NCBI RefSeq assembly: GCF_020539485.1
Contig: NZ_JACDXU010000001.1
Location: 310,001-374,000 of the forward strand
From: Fulverythrobacter ferritrahens
GTDB taxonomy: Bacteria > Pseudomonadota > Alphaproteobacteria > Sphingomonadales > Sphingomonadaceae
Length of the DNA stretch: 64,000 nt
Direction: 5' to 3'
Shown: piece by piece, positions 1 through 9,338 of the stretch
How the letters are laid out: each line of letters opens with the position of its first letter
How positions within the stretch are numbered: position 1 is the first letter of the stretch
Program-made: the position numbers and the translations under genes
Notes under the pieces: generated by a model
Database searches by the model: none
Told to the model about the DNA's origin: nothing
The model's input: the letters and a program-made list of their open reading frames with translations, nothing else

Positions 1-1152
1 GGCGGCCTTCTGCTCAACATCATGCCCTGCGTCTTCCCGATCCTGAGCCTCAAGGCGATGAGCCTTGCCCGCGCGGGTGAAAGCGAGGCGGAGGCCCGGC
101 GGGAAGGGCTGGCCTATACGGCGGGCGTAGTCCTCGCCTGCCTCGGCCTTGGCGCATTGATGCTGGGTTTGCGCGCTGGCGGCGCGGAGATCGGCTGGGC
201 CTTTCAGTTGCAGGAACCCGGCGTGGTAGCGGCCCTGCTAGTGTTGGCAGTAGCGATCACGGCCAATTTTGCCGCGCTTTACGAGCTGCCCTCCCTTTCT
301 GTTTCGGGCGGCGGACAGTCGATGGGCGCTTTCGCCACCGGCCTGCTGGCGGCCTTCGTGGCCACGCCCTGCACCGGGCCGTTCATGGCGGCGGCGATGG
401 GTGCGGCGCTGTTGCTGCCTGCCGCGCAGGCCATGCTGCTCTTCGCCGCGCTGGGTCTTGGCATTGCACTGCCTTTTCTGGCGCTCGGCTTTATTCCGGC
501 CCTGCGCCGCCGCCTGCCGCGACCGGGCAAGTGGATGAACACGTTCCGCAAGGTGATGGCTGTTCCGATGGCGCTCACCGCCATGGCTCTGGCATGGCTG
601 GCGTGGCGGCTGGGCGGCTGGCCCTTCCTGCTGGTGGCCGTGGGTTTGGCCGTATTGTTCCTTGCTGTTCTGATAGTCGCCGGGCGCAGGCAGAGAGCCG
701 GGCAGAAGACATGGCCGCTGGTGGCTGGCGCGGTGCCGGTGCTGGCGCTGGCCGGTGCGCTGGTGTTGCCGCAGAGCATGGCACCACCGCCATCCGCTGA
801 AACCGGCATCATTGCTGCGCGGCCCTTCAGTGAGACGGCGCTGGCCGAGGCGCGGGCGAGCGGCAAGCCGGTATTCGTGTGGTTCACTGCCGATTGGTGC
901 CTGACCTGCAAGGTCAATGAAGGCGTGGCGATCGAGCGGGAGGAGACGAAGCAGGCTTTCGAGAAGGCTGGCGTTGTCGCGCTGGTAGGGGACTGGACCC
1001 GGCGCGATCCAGCCATCACCCGCTTCCTGTCCGCCCATGGCGCGGGCGGGGTGCCGCTTTACCTGTGGTATCCGGCAGGCGGCGGGGAGCCGCAGCAATT
1101 GCCGCAGGTGCTGACGCCCGCAAGCCTCAAGGAACTGGCGGGCGCGAGCTAG
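1..1152 (+). CDS. DsbD/ScsB-family thiol:disulfide interchange protein, C-terminal part (5' truncated by window edge)
   Basis: Open from the first base with no start, so the N-terminal part lies outside the window. DsbD-type proteins pass electrons across the inner membrane to periplasmic thiols. What is present is the membrane core plus a C-terminal thioredoxin-like domain. The core has a first conserved Cys in MPCVFPILS and a second in ATPCTGPFM, the paired Pro-Cys motifs of the DsbD transmembrane domain, with about eight hydrophobic segments. The thioredoxin-like domain carries a CxxC motif (DWCLTCK) near residue 295 and ends around VLTPASLKEL. The stop overlaps the 3' end of the convergent lipoprotein gene. 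DsbD versus ScsB cannot be settled without the N-terminal domain. Confidence 0.9.
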   Translation, partial: GGLLLNIMPCVFPILSLKAMSLARAGESEAEARREGLAYTAGVVLACLGLGALMLGLRAGGAEIGWAFQLQEPGVVAALLVLAVAITANFAALYELPSLSVSGGGQSMGAFATGLLAAFVATPCTGPFMAAAMGAALLLPAAQAMLLFAALGLGIALPFLALGFIPALRRRLPRPGKWMNTFRKVMAVPMALTAMALAWLAWRLGGWPFLLVAVGLAVLFLAVLIVAGRRQRAGQKTWPLVAGAVPVLALAGALVLPQSMAPPPSAETGIIAARPFSETALAEARASGKPVFVWFTADWCLTCKVNEGVAIEREETKQAFEKAGVVALVGDWTRRDPAITRFLSAHGAGGVPLYLWYPAGGGEPQQLPQVLTPASLKELAGAS

Positions 1153-1730
1153 ACGCCGGGCAAAGGCGTCGCAGGCGGTTCCGCGGGCAGCGATGCGGCA
1201 AGCCCGCCCAGGCGGCACCATTGCAGGAACTCGCGCGGCAGCGAACTGCCCGCGATCTTCAACGTGCCAGAGCCGGGCAAAGTGGCTTCGATATTCCGCT
1301 GGCCAGTGAACACGTCCAGTTCCGGCGCATCGGCGGGATAAAGCCCCTCCCAGCGCCAGCCCGCTGATTTGGTGAGCGTGGCATCCAGTTTCAGCCGGGC
1401 GATGATGCCGTTCCCCATGACCGCGAAGAGCGCCCGCGCGCCGGGTTCGGATTGAGCGTGACGAATAATCTCCAGCTGCGGCTGCGCAGCCTTGGCCAGA
1501 AGACAGCGCAGCGACAGGAAGGGCTGCTGCTTGTCCTGCCCGAAGTCGATCCCCTTGCCATCAACCGAGATGTGCCACGCTGCCCCTTCACTGTTGGGTG
1601 ACGGGCTGATCGCCAGCAAGGCTGCGCTTTGCGCATCCTCCAGATCGATCCGCTGCACCGGCGGCCGGTCGCAGGCGGAGAGGAGGAGGGGGGCGGCGAA
1701 TATGAAAAGTGCGATTGGATGGCGGGGCAC
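1149..1730 (-). CDS. Putative lipoprotein of unknown function
   Basis: About 193 residues if started at the GTG at 1730, which gives a short basic N-terminus, a hydrophobic stretch and a lipobox (LLLSAC). A longer reading to 1838 would overlap the upstream antitoxin gene and bury the signal peptide, so I prefer the GTG, although no strong ribosome binding site precedes it. After lipidation the mature protein starts CDRPPVQR. It contains two further cysteines (LRCLLAK, QWCRLGG) but no domain I recognise. It follows higA on the same strand and converges with the DsbD-like gene. Confidence 0.6.
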   Translation of the reverse strand: MPRHPIALFIFAAPLLLSACDRPPVQRIDLEDAQSAALLAISPSPNSEGAAWHISVDGKGIDFGQDKQQPFLSLRCLLAKAAQPQLEIIRHAQSEPGARALFAVMGNGIIARLKLDATLTKSAGWRWEGLYPADAPELDVFTGQRNIEATLPGSGTLKIAGSSLPREFLQWCRLGGLAASLPAEPPATPLPGV

Positions 1731-1764
1731 GAGCAGTTCTGGCAATTTCAGGGGAATTGGACGG

Positions 1765-2085
1765 TCAAGCCGCGCGACGTGTGATCCGGGAGAGTTCCTC
1801 GCCATGTGCGCGCCGCTCTTCTTCCAGATCGAAATCAATCTGCAATCCCAGGAAAAAGCCTTCGCTCATGCCGAAATAGCGCGCCAGTCGAAGGTCGATA
1901 TTCGCGTCAACCGGCTCTTCTTCCGAAAGCACCGCCTGCAGGCGTTCACGGTCAATACCCGCGCCTGCGCAAACCTCATCCAACGGGATTTCGCTGCCGA
2001 TCAGAAAATCCTCACGCAGGATCGCGCCCGGATGGACGTTGTCCAGCAGGCCTTCATCCCCTGTGATAGTCTTCGATCCGGACAT
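1765..2085 (-). CDS. higA: HigA-family helix-turn-helix antitoxin
   Basis: A protein of 106 residues with the HigA/VapI layout: an N-terminal segment VHPGAILREDFL, typical of HigA antitoxins, followed by a Cro/C1-type helix-turn-helix (PLDEVCAGAGIDRERLQAVLS, then DIDLRLARYFGMSEGFFLGLQ). Family knowledge: it binds and neutralises HigB and represses the shared promoter. It overlaps the toxin gene by about 32 bases, a translational-coupling arrangement, in the usual hig order of toxin first. Confidence 0.88.
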   Translation of the reverse strand: MSGSKTITGDEGLLDNVHPGAILREDFLIGSEIPLDEVCAGAGIDRERLQAVLSEEEPVDANIDLRLARYFGMSEGFFLGLQIDFDLEEERRAHGEELSRITRRAA

Positions 2086-2341
2086 CGTCCGCGCCTCCGT
2101 CAGACCAGATGAAGGTGATCCTCCATTGGTCGTTGATGCGTAGACTATATCGCGAAGGCGTAAAGCCTTTCAACTGTTCGAAGCGATTTCCGGCTGGAAT
2201 GCGAAGGTCATAAAGGTTCGCGGTGCGGTTCAGTAGCCGCAGCTTACGCCGAGCTGTGTTCTGGATATCCGGCGGTCGCTTGCGGCTCTGTCGGCCTGTC
2301 CAGATGAGTTCGGTTTCGGGATCGGCGAAAGAACGGATCAT
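2054..2341 (-). CDS. higB: HigB-type mRNA interferase toxin (RelE superfamily)
   Basis: A protein of 95 residues starting MIRSFADPETELIW, with the family features GRQSRKRPPDIQNTARRKL, a LNRTANLYDLRIPAGNRFEQLKG core and the C-terminal strand YSLRINDQWRITFIW ending in DVRIEDYH. HigB enzymes cleave mRNA on translating ribosomes. The start codon overlaps the stop of the upstream DNA-binding protein (ATGA), and the 3' end overlaps higA, so the three genes should be one transcript. Confidence 0.9.
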   Translation of the reverse strand: MIRSFADPETELIWTGRQSRKRPPDIQNTARRKLRLLNRTANLYDLRIPAGNRFEQLKGFTPSRYSLRINDQWRITFIWSDGGADDVRIEDYHRG

Positions 2342-2763
2342 TGCTCAGACTCTTCGCGCACAGCCCAAATACCAGAACCAATGCCGTCTACTGAACGAAA
2401 CCAGTTGCGTTTCCCCAAATACGCTCCCGCATCCGCGCTATTCTGCTCAAGTTCGCGCCGGACTATGGCTTCAAAGTTGGGAGGTATCGATCGTCCGTGC
2501 TTCCGCCTAATATCACGCACGGCCTGATAGATGTCTTTAAGGTGCCCAGAGCCGCCTAAGTTCTGCAGCCCTTGCCGAACATCCTGACGCCAGAGAGCTG
2601 AGTGAATGATGCTGCCTCCCTTGGACGCCTTCGCCGCTTGCGAGTTATCTGGAGCCTTAACCCCAAGAAGGCGCTTGAGGATTTCGTCTTCACTTTCCTC
2701 ACCGGCGATGCGCTGTGCCCAAATCTTTGCAAAGACTTCAGTGCTGACATCAATTTTCCGCAT
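2338..2763 (-). CDS. Two-domain DNA-binding protein (ribbon-helix-helix-like N-terminus, HARE/winged-helix-like C-terminus)
   Basis: 141 residues, started at the ATG at 2763 because an AGGAGG lies four bases upstream; a further in-frame ATG at 2778 precedes that site. The N-terminus (MRKIDVSTEVFAKIWAQRI, EDEILKRLLG) resembles short strand-helix-helix DNA-binding regions. The C-terminal 90 residues (WRQDVRQGLQNLGGSGHLKD, VRDIRRKHGRSIPPNFEAIV, ending GIGSGIWAVREE) resemble HARE-HTH domains found with restriction and modification proteins. The ATGA overlap with higB puts it at the head of the toxin-antitoxin operon, where it could be an extra repressor. Assignment is by pattern only. Confidence 0.65.
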   Translation of the reverse strand: MRKIDVSTEVFAKIWAQRIAGEESEDEILKRLLGVKAPDNSQAAKASKGGSIIHSALWRQDVRQGLQNLGGSGHLKDIYQAVRDIRRKHGRSIPPNFEAIVRRELEQNSADAGAYLGKRNWFRSVDGIGSGIWAVREESEQ

Positions 2764-2790
2764 CCCACCTCCTGACATGGAGTGAGTAGC

Positions 2791-2832
2791 GGAACTTTTG
2801 CGAATGTTCTAGAACTTTTTAGAACTAGTTCT
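2791..2832 (-). promoter_or_regulatory. Palindrome array upstream of the DNA-binding protein-higB-higA operon
   Basis: Two perfect palindromes, GTTCTAGAAC (2806-2815) and AGAACTAGTTCT (2821-2832), with a further GGAAC at 2791, all built from the half-site AGAAC/GTTCT. They fall between the operon's first gene and the convergently placed uvrB stop codon, the last one touching that stop. Position and repetition fit autoregulatory operators for HigA or the upstream DNA-binding protein. Confidence 0.65.
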
Positions 2833-5021
2833 CAACGCCCCCACTTCCGCTGGGTCTTCCCATACCGCGTCTTCCGCGTTCCCGGCTTGCCTTCGTTACT
2901 TCGCCCCACCAGCGGCGCTTTCTTCTCGTCATCCGGCAAGCCAAGTTCTTCGGCTTCCAGCCTGCGGATTTCGTCGCGCAGACGGCCGGCTTCCTCGAAT
3001 TCGAGATCGGCGGCGGCGGCGCGCATTTTCTTTTCGAGGTCCTCGATATAGGCGCGCAGATTGTGGCCCACGAGGTTGTTGCGGCCGTCTTCCGCCTCGA
3101 TTTCCACCAGCACGCCGTCGCGGCTGGCTGTATGGGCGACGATGTCGGCGATCTGGCGCTTGATCGTCTGCGGCGTGATGCCGTGTTCCTCATTATAGGC
3201 GCGCTGCTTTTCGCGGCGGCGGTCCGTTTCGGCGATGGCGCGTTCCATGCTGCCGGTCATGCGATCGGCATAGAGGATCACCCGGCCATCCACGTTACGC
3301 GCGGCGCGGCCGATGGTCTGGACGAGCGAAGTTTCGCTGCGCAGGAAACCTTCCTTGTCCGCATCCAGAATGCAGACGAGGCCGCATTCCGGAATATCGA
3401 GCCCTTCGCGCAGCAGGTTGATGCCCACCAGCACATCATACACGCCCATGCGCAGATCGCGGATCAGCTCGATACGCTCCAGCGTCTCTACGTCGGAGTG
3501 CATGTAGCGGACCTTGAGCCCCGCCTCATGCATGAACTCGGTAAGGTCTTCCGCCATGCGCTTGGTGAGCGTGGTGACCAGCGTGCGATAGCCCTTGGCC
3601 GCCGTTTCGCGACATTCGTTGATGCAATCCTGCACCTGATCTTCCACCGGGCGGATGAAGACGGGCGGGTCGATCAGGCCGGTGGGGCGGATCACCTGTT
3701 CGGCAAAGACGCCGCCCGATTCCTCCATCTCCCAATTGCCGGGCGTGGCTGACACGGCCACGGTCTGCGGGCGCATCGCGTCCCATTCGTTGAAGCGCAG
3801 CGGGCGGTTGTCGATGCAGCTCGGCAGGCGGAAGCCATATTCGGCCAGCGTCAGCTTGCGCCGATGGTCTCCCTTGGCCATGGCGCCGATCTGCGGCACG
3901 GTCTGGTGGCTTTCATCGACGAATAGCAGCGCATTTTCGGGCAGATATTCAAACAGGGTCGGCGGGGGCTCGCCCGGCAGGCGTCCGGTCAGGAAGCGGC
4001 TGTAATTCTCGATACCCGCGCAGCTGCCTGTGGCCGCAATCATTTCCAGGTCGAAATTGGTGCGCTGTTCCAGCCGCTGATGTTCCAGCAGCTTGCCTTC
4101 GGCTTCCAGTTCCTTGAGCCGTTCCGCCAGTTCAAACCGGATCGCCTCGCTCGCCTGCTTCAGCGTGGGGCCGGGCGTGACATAGTGGGAATTGGCATAG
4201 ACGCGCACGCTGTTGAGGCTGGCCCCCTTGGCGCCGGTCAGCGGATCGAATTCGCTGATCTCCTCGATCTCGTCCCCAAAGAAGCTGATCCGCCAGGCCA
4301 TGTCCTCATAGTGGCTGGGGAAGATTTCCAGGCTGTCGCCCCGCACACGGAAATTGCCGCGCGCGAAAGCGGCGTCGTTGCGCTTGTATTGCAGGGCGAC
4401 GAGCTTGCGGATGATCTCCCGCTGATCGACCGACTGGCCCTTCTTCAGGTCGAAGATCATGGCCGAATAGGTTTCGACCGAGCCGATACCGTAAAGGCAG
4501 GATACCGAAGCGACGATGATCACGTCATCGCGTTCCAGCAAGGCGCGGGTGGCGGAGTGGCGCATCCGGTCAATCGCCTCATTTACCGAGCTTTCCTTCT
4601 CGATATAGGTGTCGCTGCGCGGCACATAGGCTTCGGGCTGGTAATAATCGTAATAGCTGACGAAATATTCGACGGCGTTTTCAGGAAAGAAGCTCTTGAA
4701 CTCGCCATAGAGCTGGGCGGCCAGGATCTTGTTCGGCGCCAGGATCAGGGCAGGGCGCTGCAGGCTTTCGATCACCTTGGCCATGGTGAAGGTCTTGCCG
4801 CTGCCGGTAACGCCCAGCAGTACCTGCGTTTTCTCTTGATCGCGAATGCCGCTGACAAGCTCGGCTATGGCGGTCGGCTGGTCGCCTGCCGGTTCATAAT
4901 CCGAAACCAGTTTGAACGGGCGGCCCCCGTCGGATTTCTCCGGACGAACGGGCTTGTGCGGCGTAAAGGTGCCGGAAGTATCGGGCTCTTCCAGCCCCCT
5001 GCGGATAACGAGTTCGGCCAT
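2832..5021 (-). CDS. uvrB: Excinuclease ABC subunit B
   Basis: 729 residues when started at the ATG at 5021 ([13 protein letters not shown]); upstream in-frame sequence is not UvrB-like. UvrB is the damage-verifying helicase-like subunit of nucleotide excision repair. It shows Walker A GVTGSGKT (about residues 70-77), the beta-hairpin region [12 protein letters not shown], the DESH motif of helicase motif II, motif V/VI ([22 protein letters not shown]), and a C-terminal UVR motif ([18 protein letters not shown]) that contacts UvrC. Length is slightly above the E. coli protein because of an N-terminal extension and a basic C-terminal tail, as seen in related alphaproteobacteria. Confidence 0.97.
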   Translation of the reverse strand: MAELVIRRGLEEPDTSGTFTPHKPVRPEKSDGGRPFKLVSDYEPAGDQPTAIAELVSGIRDQEKTQVLLGVTGSGKTFTMAKVIESLQRPALILAPNKILAAQLYGEFKSFFPENAVEYFVSYYDYYQPEAYVPRSDTYIEKESSVNEAIDRMRHSATRALLERDDVIIVASVSCLYGIGSVETYSAMIFDLKKGQSVDQREIIRKLVALQYKRNDAAFARGNFRVRGDSLEIFPSHYEDMAWRISFFGDEIEEISEFDPLTGAKGASLNSVRVYANSHYVTPGPTLKQASEAIRFELAERLKELEAEGKLLEHQRLEQRTNFDLEMIAATGSCAGIENYSRFLTGRLPGEPPPTLFEYLPENALLFVDESHQTVPQIGAMAKGDHRRKLTLAEYGFRLPSCIDNRPLRFNEWDAMRPQTVAVSATPGNWEMEESGGVFAEQVIRPTGLIDPPVFIRPVEDQVQDCINECRETAAKGYRTLVTTLTKRMAEDLTEFMHEAGLKVRYMHSDVETLERIELIRDLRMGVYDVLVGINLLREGLDIPECGLVCILDADKEGFLRSETSLVQTIGRAARNVDGRVILYADRMTGSMERAIAETDRRREKQRAYNEEHGITPQTIKRQIADIVAHTASRDGVLVEIEAEDGRNNLVGHNLRAYIEDLEKKMRAAAADLEFEEAGRLRDEIRRLEAEELGLPDDEKKAPLVGRSNEGKPGTRKTRYGKTQRKWGR

Positions 5022-5142
5022 GGCGCGATATATGGCCGTTCTGCATGCGTTCCGCAACGGGGCGTTGGCAGAACGGCGGTGGCTTGGTATTCGCGAGGAG
5101 ATGGGTCGCGTCATCCGTCCGTAATTCGAAGGGATCGATTTG

Positions 5143-5706
5143 ATGCGTAAACTGGTTTTCCTGCCAATGGTGGCGGCGCTTGCCCTTGCCGGTTGCGGCA
5201 AGAAGGAAGAAACTGCGGCTGGCGGGGATGTCGAAGGCAAGGGCGCCAACCCTGCCGAAGCAATAGCAGCGGCGGGTATCGAGATGCCTCAGCCGGGCGA
5301 ATATAAGCAGACGGTGGAAATTCTGGAGATGAGCGTGCCCGGCATGCCTGAGGCCATGGCTGCCCAGATGAAGAAGTCCATGTCGTCCGGCCGCATGACG
5401 CTGACCGATTGCCTCACGCCCGAGGAATCGAAGGAAGCGCTCAAGCAATTGACCGAGCGCGGCATGAGTAATGAAAACAACTGCACTTACGAGAAGTTCG
5501 CCGTGTCGGGCAGCAAGATCGACGCGGTGATGAAGTGCGACGGAGAGCGGGGCGCCACCGGCACATTCACTCTGAATGGCAGCTTCAATTCCACCGGCAG
5601 CGACATGACGGTGGAAGGCGATCAGGTCATTCCCGACATGCCCGGCGGCAAAATGCATATGAAGATGCGCATGGTTTCGGAACGCATCGGAGAATGCAAA
5701 GGCTGA
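5143..5706 (+). CDS. DUF3617-family lipoprotein
   Basis: 187 residues from the ATG at 5143; a TTG just before it is an unlikely start. The N-terminus [18 protein letters not shown] is a lipoprotein signal with lipobox LAGC, followed by a charged linker. The rest fits DUF3617: [12 protein letters not shown], a methionine-rich [12 protein letters not shown], paired cysteines in DCLTPEES and NNCTYEKF, and a C-terminal [13 protein letters not shown]. Function is unknown. It is divergent from uvrB. Confidence 0.85.
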   Translation: MRKLVFLPMVAALALAGCGKKEETAAGGDVEGKGANPAEAIAAAGIEMPQPGEYKQTVEILEMSVPGMPEAMAAQMKKSMSSGRMTLTDCLTPEESKEALKQLTERGMSNENNCTYEKFAVSGSKIDAVMKCDGERGATGTFTLNGSFNSTGSDMTVEGDQVIPDMPGGKMHMKMRMVSERIGECKG

Positions 5707-6055
5707 TTGCCGGGGGTGATGTGTCACCCTCTCAGGCCGGGAAATGCCCCTTTTCGTGCGAAGCGTGTCACCCCCATTCGACGCGGTTTCGAGCCATTTT
5801 TCGCGGGTATGCGTTGTCCTGGACGTAACCTTCCGTTTCGGGTTTTCGTGCATGTTCCGCAAGCGCTGTCGGGGTGGGGCGACACAGGCGGGAAGCTTAG
5901 GATTCAGGGCGAGGGCAGGGCTGTTCATCGGACAGCATAAACGCCATTTGCGGATGTGTAGGAAAGTGCAGTCGGACGATCGGTAAATACTACAGTTTCA
6001 TGACGCCGGCAGATTCGTTCAGCCTGGAATAAGTCATTTCTGTTACAGTTCCGGC
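5707..6055. other. Intergenic region with hairpin and repeated GTGTCACCC
   Basis: No convincing gene. Just after the DUF3617 stop there is GGGTGATGTGTCACCC (a short hairpin) and GTGTCACCC recurs at about 5765, so the two ends form an inverted repeat (GGGGGTGA and TCACCCCC) that could act as a terminator. The rest presumably holds the promoter of the hydrolase at 6056. Confidence 0.4.
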
Positions 6056-6874
6056 ATGAACTCGCTGAGTCGGAACCGTGCGGGCGCCTTGCCGCGCCGG
6101 GGTGCCCATGGGCACCAGCCATCGCGCATGCCGCCGGCAGGCGACTGGCTGAGCGCGATCAAGGCGCGCGCGGCGCTGGTGGTCGAGGCGCAGCCCCATG
6201 GCATTCACGGCCCGCCGCTCAGGCATCTGCTGGGCGAACTGCAATTTCTTACCCGACCGCTCAAGCGCAAGGTCGCTGGCCCGGCAATCTGCCGCAGCGC
6301 CAATCCGCGCGTGGTCATGCTGTTGCCCGGCTTCGCAACTCATCCGGTACGGTTGCGGCGGCTGGCGCAGCATCTGGAAATGGCCGGCCATACAGTGAAG
6401 AACTGGGGCTTGGGCTTCAACATGGGGCCCTCGCCCGAGAATTTCGACATGGTGGCCCGGCGCGTGCTCGATCTCCATCGCCGCTATGGCGAGCAGGTAG
6501 TGCTGGTCGGCTGGAGCCTGGGCGGCATTTTCGCCCGCGAAGTCGCCAAGCGTAACCCCGAGGCAATCGCCAAGGTGGTGACGATGGGTTCGCCCTTCTC
6601 GGGCAATCCCAAGGCCAATAATGTCTGGCGAATCTATCACCTGATAACAGGCCATTCGGTGGAGGCACCGCCGGTTGTCGCGGATATATCCGTCAAGCCG
6701 CCCGTGCCCACCGTGGCACTGTGGAGCCCGCGTGACGGAATCGTCTCGCCCCGCAGTTCCTGCGGTCGCCCCGGCGAGCGCGACAAAGCGATTGCCCTGC
6801 GTTGCGGTCATATGGGTTTTGCCTATTCGGACGAGGCGATTGAGGCAGTTCTGGCCGAGTTGGAAAACATCTGA
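6056..6874 (+). CDS. Alpha/beta hydrolase (putative esterase/lipase)
   Basis: 272 residues. An N-terminal region of about 85 residues precedes the fold, which begins at RVVMLLPGFATHPVRLRRLA. The nucleophile elbow is GWSLGG, the acid is probably the Asp in SPRDGIV and the base the His in RCGHMGF, giving a complete Ser-Asp-His triad. The PGF oxyanion strand and the arrangement resemble lipase/PGAP1-like hydrolases. No signal peptide is evident. The substrate is unknown. Confidence 0.8.
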   Translation: MNSLSRNRAGALPRRGAHGHQPSRMPPAGDWLSAIKARAALVVEAQPHGIHGPPLRHLLGELQFLTRPLKRKVAGPAICRSANPRVVMLLPGFATHPVRLRRLAQHLEMAGHTVKNWGLGFNMGPSPENFDMVARRVLDLHRRYGEQVVLVGWSLGGIFAREVAKRNPEAIAKVVTMGSPFSGNPKANNVWRIYHLITGHSVEAPPVVADISVKPPVPTVALWSPRDGIVSPRSSCGRPGERDKAIALRCGHMGFAYSDEAIEAVLAELENI

Positions 6875-6944
6875 CCTGACTCGATTTTGACCCCTTGGCA
6901 GGCGCCAAGTTCCGTGCAATTGTTGCACTGCAACATAAGGGGCA

Positions 6945-8375
6945 GTGAGCATAAAGCCGGAGCCTAATTTCGACGAGATGCGGCAGGCCGACGGGGCAAT
7001 CTGTCCGGCTTACCGGGACTACGTAACCTGGCTGGAAGAACAGGATCCGGCCCTCATGCGGCGCAAGAGCCGCGAGGCCGAACAGTTCTTCCGACGAACC
7101 GGGATCACCTTCAATGTCTATGGCGATGATGACGCGGAAGAGCGGCTGATTCCCTTCGACATGGTTCCCCGGATCATTACCGGAACAGAATGGCGACGGC
7201 TTTCCCGCGGGATCGAACAGAGGGTGAGAGCGCTCAACGCCTTCATGCACGATCTCTATCACAGGCAGGAAATTCTGCGGTCCGGGCGCATCCCGCTCAG
7301 CCTGTTCAAAGGCAATGTTGCGTGGCTGCCCCAGATGGTCGGCTTTACGCCGCCGGGCGGGGTCTACACGCATATCGTCGGAATCGACCTCGTCCGCACT
7401 GGGCCCAACGAGTTCATGGTGCTGGAAGACAATGCCCGCACTCCCAGCGGCGTTTCCTATATGCTGGAAAACCGCGAGACGATGATGGCGATGTTCCCTG
7501 AACTCTTCGCCAGGATTCACGTCCAGTCCGTTTCCGATTACCCGCGCCGCCTCGCCAAGAGCCTAGCGGCCTGCGCGCCCGATGCAGCATCGGACAAGCC
7601 GGTAGTGGCGGTGCTGACGCCGGGGATCTATAATTCGGCCTATTATGAACATGCCTTCCTGGCGGACCAGATGGGCGCCGAACTGGTGGAAGGCAGCGAT
7701 TTGCGCGTGGTCGATGGCCGGGTGCAGATGCGCACCACGGCGGGCTTCCAGCCGATCGATGTGCTCTACCGCCGGGTGGACGACGATTTCCTCGATCCGC
7801 TGACCTTCAACCCGCAATCCATGCTGGGCGTGCCGGGGATCATGGACGTCTATCGTTCGGGCGGGATCACCATTGCCAATGCGCCGGGCACCGGCATTGC
7901 GGATGACAAGGCGATCTACAGCTTCATGCCGGAGATCGTCGAGTTCTACACGGGCGAGAAGCCGCTGCTGCCCAATGTGCCGACCTGGCGCTGTGCCGAG
8001 GCCGACAGCCTTGCCTATGTGCTGGACAACATCGCCGATCTGGTAGTGAAGGAAGTCCACGGATCGGGCGGCTATGGCATGCTGATCGGCCCGACATCTT
8101 CCAGCCGGGAAATCGCCCGTTTCAGGGACAAGCTGAAGGCCCGGCCGGATAATTACATCGCCCAGCCCACGCTGGCGCTTTCCACCGTGCCGATATTCAC
8201 CAAGGCCGGGCTCGCACCGCGCCATGTGGATTTGCGGCCCTTCGTACTCGTCTCGCCCAATGGAATCGACATAACGCCGGGCGGGCTTACCCGCGTGGCA
8301 CTCAAAAAAGGCTCGCTGGTGGTCAATTCCTCGCAAGGGGGCGGGACCAAGGACAGCTGGGTTCTGGAAGACTGA
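6945..8375 (+). CDS. Circularly permuted type 2 ATP-grasp protein
   Basis: 476 residues, from a GTG with AAGGGG just upstream; an ATG 11 codons later is the alternative. Recognised from PFDMVPRIITGTEWRRLSRGIEQRV and VLEDNARTPSGVSYMLENRE, hallmarks of this family, and from LVVKEVHGSGGYGM, the ATP-grasp glycine-rich loop. Family knowledge: these proteins are encoded with alpha-E and transglutaminase proteins and are predicted to make a peptide-like tag or bond; no substrate is proven. It is the first gene of the Anbu operon, 15 bases before the next. Confidence 0.92.
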   Translation: MSIKPEPNFDEMRQADGAICPAYRDYVTWLEEQDPALMRRKSREAEQFFRRTGITFNVYGDDDAEERLIPFDMVPRIITGTEWRRLSRGIEQRVRALNAFMHDLYHRQEILRSGRIPLSLFKGNVAWLPQMVGFTPPGGVYTHIVGIDLVRTGPNEFMVLEDNARTPSGVSYMLENRETMMAMFPELFARIHVQSVSDYPRRLAKSLAACAPDAASDKPVVAVLTPGIYNSAYYEHAFLADQMGAELVEGSDLRVVDGRVQMRTTAGFQPIDVLYRRVDDDFLDPLTFNPQSMLGVPGIMDVYRSGGITIANAPGTGIADDKAIYSFMPEIVEFYTGEKPLLPNVPTWRCAEADSLAYVLDNIADLVVKEVHGSGGYGMLIGPTSSSREIARFRDKLKARPDNYIAQPTLALSTVPIFTKAGLAPRHVDLRPFVLVSPNGIDITPGGLTRVALKKGSLVVNSSQGGGTKDSWVLED

Positions 8376-8390
8376 GGGGCGCAGCGGGGA

Positions 8391-9335
8391 ATGCTAGGCA
8401 GGACGGCCAATTCGATCTTCTGGATGTTCCGTTATCTGGAGCGGGCGGAGAATACCGCGCGCCTGCTGGAGGCGGGCTTTCGCATGGCGCTGACGCGCGG
8501 CGCGGATGCTGCCAATGAGGAATGGCGCTCGGTCATCGTCACGCTTGGCGAACAGACTGCCTATCAGGAACTGCATAGCGAATATTCCGGTGCGCAGGTC
8601 TGCAACTTCGTGCTGCGTGACAGGGAGAACCCGCAAAACGTCCTCGGCATGATCGAGGCCGCCCGGGCCAATGCACGCAGCGCCCGTACTTCGATAACGG
8701 CCGAGGTGTGGGAAGCGGTCAACGAGGCATGGATGGTGCTGGGCGACCTGCTCGATCGACCAGTGCGCGAGGCCAGCCTGGGCAGTGTGCTGGCATCCAT
8801 CCGCCGCGAGGCGACGCTGGTGCGCGGGGCGACCTATGGCTCGATGCTGCGCAATGAAATCTACCATTTTGCACGGGCAGGGACTTTTCTGGAGCGGGCT
8901 GACAACACCGCGCGTATCCTGGATGTGAAATATTATCTGCTGCTGCCCTCGCTTGCCTATGTGGGGTCTAGCCTCGATACCGGGCAATGGGACACGGTGC
9001 TGCGCTCCCTTTCGGCAGAGCGGGCCTATCGCTGGCTCAATGCCGGGCGGATGGACCCGCGCGGGATCGCCGAATTTCTGATTCTCGACCGTCGTTTCCC
9101 GCGCAGCCTGGCATTCTGCTACGATGCCTTGCGGGAAAATCTGAAGGCTCTGGCCGAACTGCATCACAATAGGGGGGAATGCCACACGCTGATGCGCGAG
9201 GCGGACCGCAGACTGTGCGAGGCAACCATCGATTCCATCTTTGACAAAGGGCTGCATGAATTTCTCACGGCCTTCATCAGCGAGAACGAGGCCATCGCCA
9301 CCTCCATTGCCACCGATTACCGGTTTATCGCCTGA
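8391..9335 (+). CDS. Alpha-E domain protein
   Basis: 314 residues, almost all helical, opening MLGRTANSIFWMFRYLERAENTARLLEAG, the signature of the alpha-E (DUF403) family, with the internal repeat-like FLERADNTARILDVKYY. The function is undetermined; alpha-E proteins always accompany the permuted ATP-grasp protein and are thought to act with it. It is followed after three bases by the transglutaminase gene, so co-translation is likely. Confidence 0.92.
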   Translation: MLGRTANSIFWMFRYLERAENTARLLEAGFRMALTRGADAANEEWRSVIVTLGEQTAYQELHSEYSGAQVCNFVLRDRENPQNVLGMIEAARANARSARTSITAEVWEAVNEAWMVLGDLLDRPVREASLGSVLASIRREATLVRGATYGSMLRNEIYHFARAGTFLERADNTARILDVKYYLLLPSLAYVGSSLDTGQWDTVLRSLSAERAYRWLNAGRMDPRGIAEFLILDRRFPRSLAFCYDALRENLKALAELHHNRGECHTLMREADRRLCEATIDSIFDKGLHEFLTAFISENEAIATSIATDYRFIA

Positions 9336-9338
9336 GCC

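Noticed and set aside
5707-5986. Short overlapping plus-strand frames after the DUF3617 gene
   Set aside because: No start signals, mixed frames, and hairpin-rich sequence; treated as intergenic.
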